From NCBI RefSeq assembly GCF_037095755.1, contig NZ_JBAWKJ010000002.1:62001-126000 (forward strand): a stretch of DNA of 64,000 nucleotides, in the 5' to 3' direction. This document shows positions 62,249 through 64,000 of the stretch, one piece after another. The notes beneath the pieces are model-generated. The model was not told where the DNA came from and did no database searches. It saw only the letters and a program-made list of their open reading frames with translations. How positions within the stretch are numbered: position 1 is the stretch's first letter; each line of letters begins with the position of its first letter. Made by a program: the position numbers and the translations under genes. This DNA comes from Sphingopyxis sp. CCNWLW2. GTDB taxonomy: Bacteria > Pseudomonadota > Alphaproteobacteria > Sphingomonadales > Sphingomonadaceae.

Positions 62249-63316
62249 TCAGTCCAGTCCTCGCAGCGCGGCCAGGCGGGCGCGCGCATCCTTTTCGATC
62301 GAAGTCAGAAGATCGGCGCAGCTCGGCAGGTCGCCGAGGCGCCCGCCGACAAGCCCGGTCGCGAGCAGGCCGTTTTCGGTGTCGCCGTCCACGACCGCTT
62401 TCTGGATCAGCATCGGCGCCGCCGCGGCCATCATCGCCTGCGGCAGCGACAGATTGCCGTGGCTGGTCATGCCGCGCGCGGCGCGCAGCAGTTCGCCAAA
62501 GCTGGCGCCGGTCTGACGCTTCATAGCCAGCCCCGCCTCGATCGCGCGTTTCCACATGGCGAGCTTGCCCGACGCCTCGATGCGTCGCATCGCGGGGGTC
62601 AGGATCATCCGCTGCGGAATGCCGTCGATCTTGGTCGACACGATGATGTCGCCGGTGCCCGCGCGGACATAGGCCGATTTCGAACGGTCGGGGATAGGGC
62701 TGTCGCTGGTCATCAGGAAGCGCGTTCCCATCGCGATGCCCGCTGCGCCATAGGCCAGCGCCGCCGCGAGCCCGCGTCCGTCGGCAAAGCCGCCCGCCGC
62801 GACGACCGGCACCTCGACCGCATCGAGCACCTGCGGCAGCAGCACGGTCGTCGCGACCGCGCCGGTATGCCCGCCGCCTTCGCCGCCCTGCACGGTGATC
62901 ATCTCACACCCCAGCTGGACCATCTTCTCTGCATGTTTGACTGCGCCGACGGTGGGGATGCAGAGGATCCCGGCGTCCTTGAACCGGCCGATCATTTTCG
63001 CGTCGGGACCGCGCCCGAAACTGACCGCGCCGACGCGATCGCTGTTCGCGACGATCAGATCGACGATCGCCGCCGCGCCAGGCTGGAAACTGTGAAAATT
63101 GACGCCGAAGCGGTGCGGGGTGAGGTCGCGCAGCCGCGCGATCGCGTTGGCGAGTTCGGCGGGGGTCATCACCGCACCCGCGAGAAAGCCGAACGCCCCG
63201 GCATTGCTCGATGCCGCGACCAGCTCAGGCGTCGCGATCCAGCCCATCGCGGTCTGGATCACGGGCAGGCGGCATCCGAGTGCCTGGGTCAGCGGGGTGG
63301 TCAGCGCGTCGGTCAC
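62249..63316 (-). CDS. ipdC: IpdC-like flavin oxidoreductase (nitronate monooxygenase family)
   Basis: 355 aa from GTG 63316. FMN-binding TIM barrel: TAMGWIATPELVAASSNAGA, GGEGGGHTGAV, AAGGFADGRGLAAALAYGA. IpdC is the reductase step before IpdAB opens the last ring in the HIP pathway; mycobacterial ipdC has the same start and glycine loops. It lies 4 bp after the upstream echA. IpdA and IpdB, which should follow in the pathway, are not seen and could be off the right edge. Confidence 0.9.
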   Translation of the reverse strand: MTDALTTPLTQALGCRLPVIQTAMGWIATPELVAASSNAGAFGFLAGAVMTPAELANAIARLRDLTPHRFGVNFHSFQPGAAAIVDLIVANSDRVGAVSFGRGPDAKMIGRFKDAGILCIPTVGAVKHAEKMVQLGCEMITVQGGEGGGHTGAVATTVLLPQVLDAVEVPVVAAGGFADGRGLAAALAYGAAGIAMGTRFLMTSDSPIPDRSKSAYVRAGTGDIIVSTKIDGIPQRMILTPAMRRIEASGKLAMWKRAIEAGLAMKRQTGASFGELLRAARGMTSHGNLSLPQAMMAAAAPMLIQKAVVDGDTENGLLATGLVGGRLGDLPSCADLLTSIEKDARARLAALRGLD

Positions 63317-63320
63317 AATA

Positions 63321-64000
63321 TCAGCCTTCGCCCGCGGCCTTCTTGTTCGCCTTGGCCATCGCCGCGCCGTCGAGCCCGCCGAGCGAATTTCCGCTGACCA
63401 GATCGTTCTGCGCATGCGCGAAATGATGCATGTGGAACACCGCATCCATCGCCGTGCGCTTGCCGCGCAGATCCTCGACATGGTTGAGCGCCTGCTTGGT
63501 CAGCCAATTGCCAAGCCGCGGGCGGGTCGCGAGTTCGTGCGCCATTGCCGACACCTTGTCCTTGAGTTCGGCGCGCGGGACCATTTCATTGACCATGCCG
63601 AATTGATAGGCGCGCGCCGCGGGCATGCGTTCGCCGAGCAGCAAAAAGCCCTTGGCGATACGCGGCGGCAGTTCGAAGCCATGCGCGAAATATTCGACCC
63701 CCGGGATTCCCATGCGGTTGACGGGGTCCTGGAAGAAGGCATCGTCGCTGGCGACGATCAGGTCGCACACCCATGCCAGCATCAGCCCGCCGGCGATGCA
63801 CGCGCCCTGCACCATCGCGATCGTCGGCTTGGGAATGTCGCGCCAGCGGCGGCACATCCCCAGGTAAACTTCTTGCTCGCGGGTATAGAGCAGCTCGGCG
63901 CCGGGCCGGGTCGTGTGATCGCCGAACATCAATTTGCGGTCGAAGGGCACCAGATGGTCGCGCCCCGGCGTGCCGATGTCGTGCCCGGCGCTGAAATGCT
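63321..64000 (-). CDS. Enoyl-CoA hydratase family protein (5' end off window)
   Basis: Runs off the right edge; the last ~226 codons are visible. The first readable part FSAGHDIGTPGRDH includes one oxyanion loop (SAGHD), and KPTIAMVQGACIAGGLML the other. A long helix-rich C-terminus (DAVFHMHHFAHAQND) is present. First visible gene of the operon with ipdC. Its role would be beta-oxidation of a side chain or ring fragment. N-terminus and start unknown. Confidence 0.88.
   Translation of the reverse strand, partial: HFSAGHDIGTPGRDHLVPFDRKLMFGDHTTRPGAELLYTREQEVYLGMCRRWRDIPKPTIAMVQGACIAGGLMLAWVCDLIVASDDAFFQDPVNRMGIPGVEYFAHGFELPPRIAKGFLLLGERMPAARAYQFGMVNEMVPRAELKDKVSAMAHELATRPRLGNWLTKQALNHVEDLRGKRTAMDAVFHMHHFAHAQNDLVSGNSLGGLDGAAMAKANKKAAGEG

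Overview
This is GC-rich, gene-dense chromosomal DNA from an alphaproteobacterium, most likely a sphingomonad close to Sphingopyxis. The basis is the gene families present (UPF0262, DUF2849, STN-type TonB receptors with FecI/FecR, a Rap1a/Tai-type secreted protein, RcnB-like protein), the many TonB-dependent receptors and degradative clusters, and palindromic repeats built on CCCCTGC..GCAGGGG and CCGGATCAAGTCCGG. No phage, CRISPR array, transposase gene or rRNA was seen. There is one tRNA (Leu, anticodon CAA).

Layout. 1-6.6 kb (minus): a thioesterase (cut by the left edge), a saccharopine-dehydrogenase-like reductase, DoxX, a secreted GH5 glycosidase with a LacI-type operator, then UPF0262-GH25-cdd-dcd. 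6.7-8.2 kb: dnaB behind a DnaA-box-like site. 8.4-12.3 kb (minus): a translationally coupled sulfate assimilation operon cobA-DUF2849-cysI-DUF934-cysH. 12.4-24.1 kb: mixed metabolic genes (lone astD, alpha/beta hydrolase plus GT4 glycosyltransferase, a YrpB-type flavoprotein with a four-Cys tail, D-2-hydroxyacid dehydrogenase, acetyl-CoA acetyltransferase, aldehyde dehydrogenase) and a 270-bp MITE-like element at 18654-18923. 24.2-31.3 kb: tRNA-Leu, then an ECF sigma / FecR / STN-TonB receptor / secreted FKBP / secreted prolyl oligopeptidase locus. I read this as a self-sensing uptake and degradation module for proline-containing peptides, possibly lasso-type. 31.4-36.1 kb: BenE transporter, a 1000-residue DUF2339 membrane protein, a Rap1a/Tai-like protein. 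36.7-42.6 kb: TonB receptor, MFS, amidohydrolase, LysR. 42.6-45.1 kb: DHA2-type MFS with a divergent LysR.

45.3-64 kb is a catabolic region. A Rieske oxygenase, an acetoacetate-decarboxylase-fold protein, an SDR and a spinster-like MFS form one plus-strand operon. A LuxR regulator and fadD3 follow. Then comes a tightly coupled minus-strand operon of at least 11 genes (echA, ipdC, echA20, two FadE pairs, fadA6, Hsd4A-like SDR, ipdF, maoC). FadD3, IpdF, EchA20, IpdC and FadA6 together indicate degradation of steroid rings C and D by the HIP pathway first worked out in Mycobacterium. IpdA/IpdB are not in the window and would be expected just beyond its right edge.

How they work together: FadD3 activates the HIP acid to its CoA thioester. 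IpdF and the FadE/MaoC/Hsd4A/FadA6 proteins carry out oxidation and beta-oxidation. EchA20 opens the last-but-one ring, and IpdC acts with the off-window IpdAB. The LuxR protein resembles TeiR-type steroid regulators in architecture. The Rieske operon next door may feed the pathway, but its substrate cannot be read from sequence.
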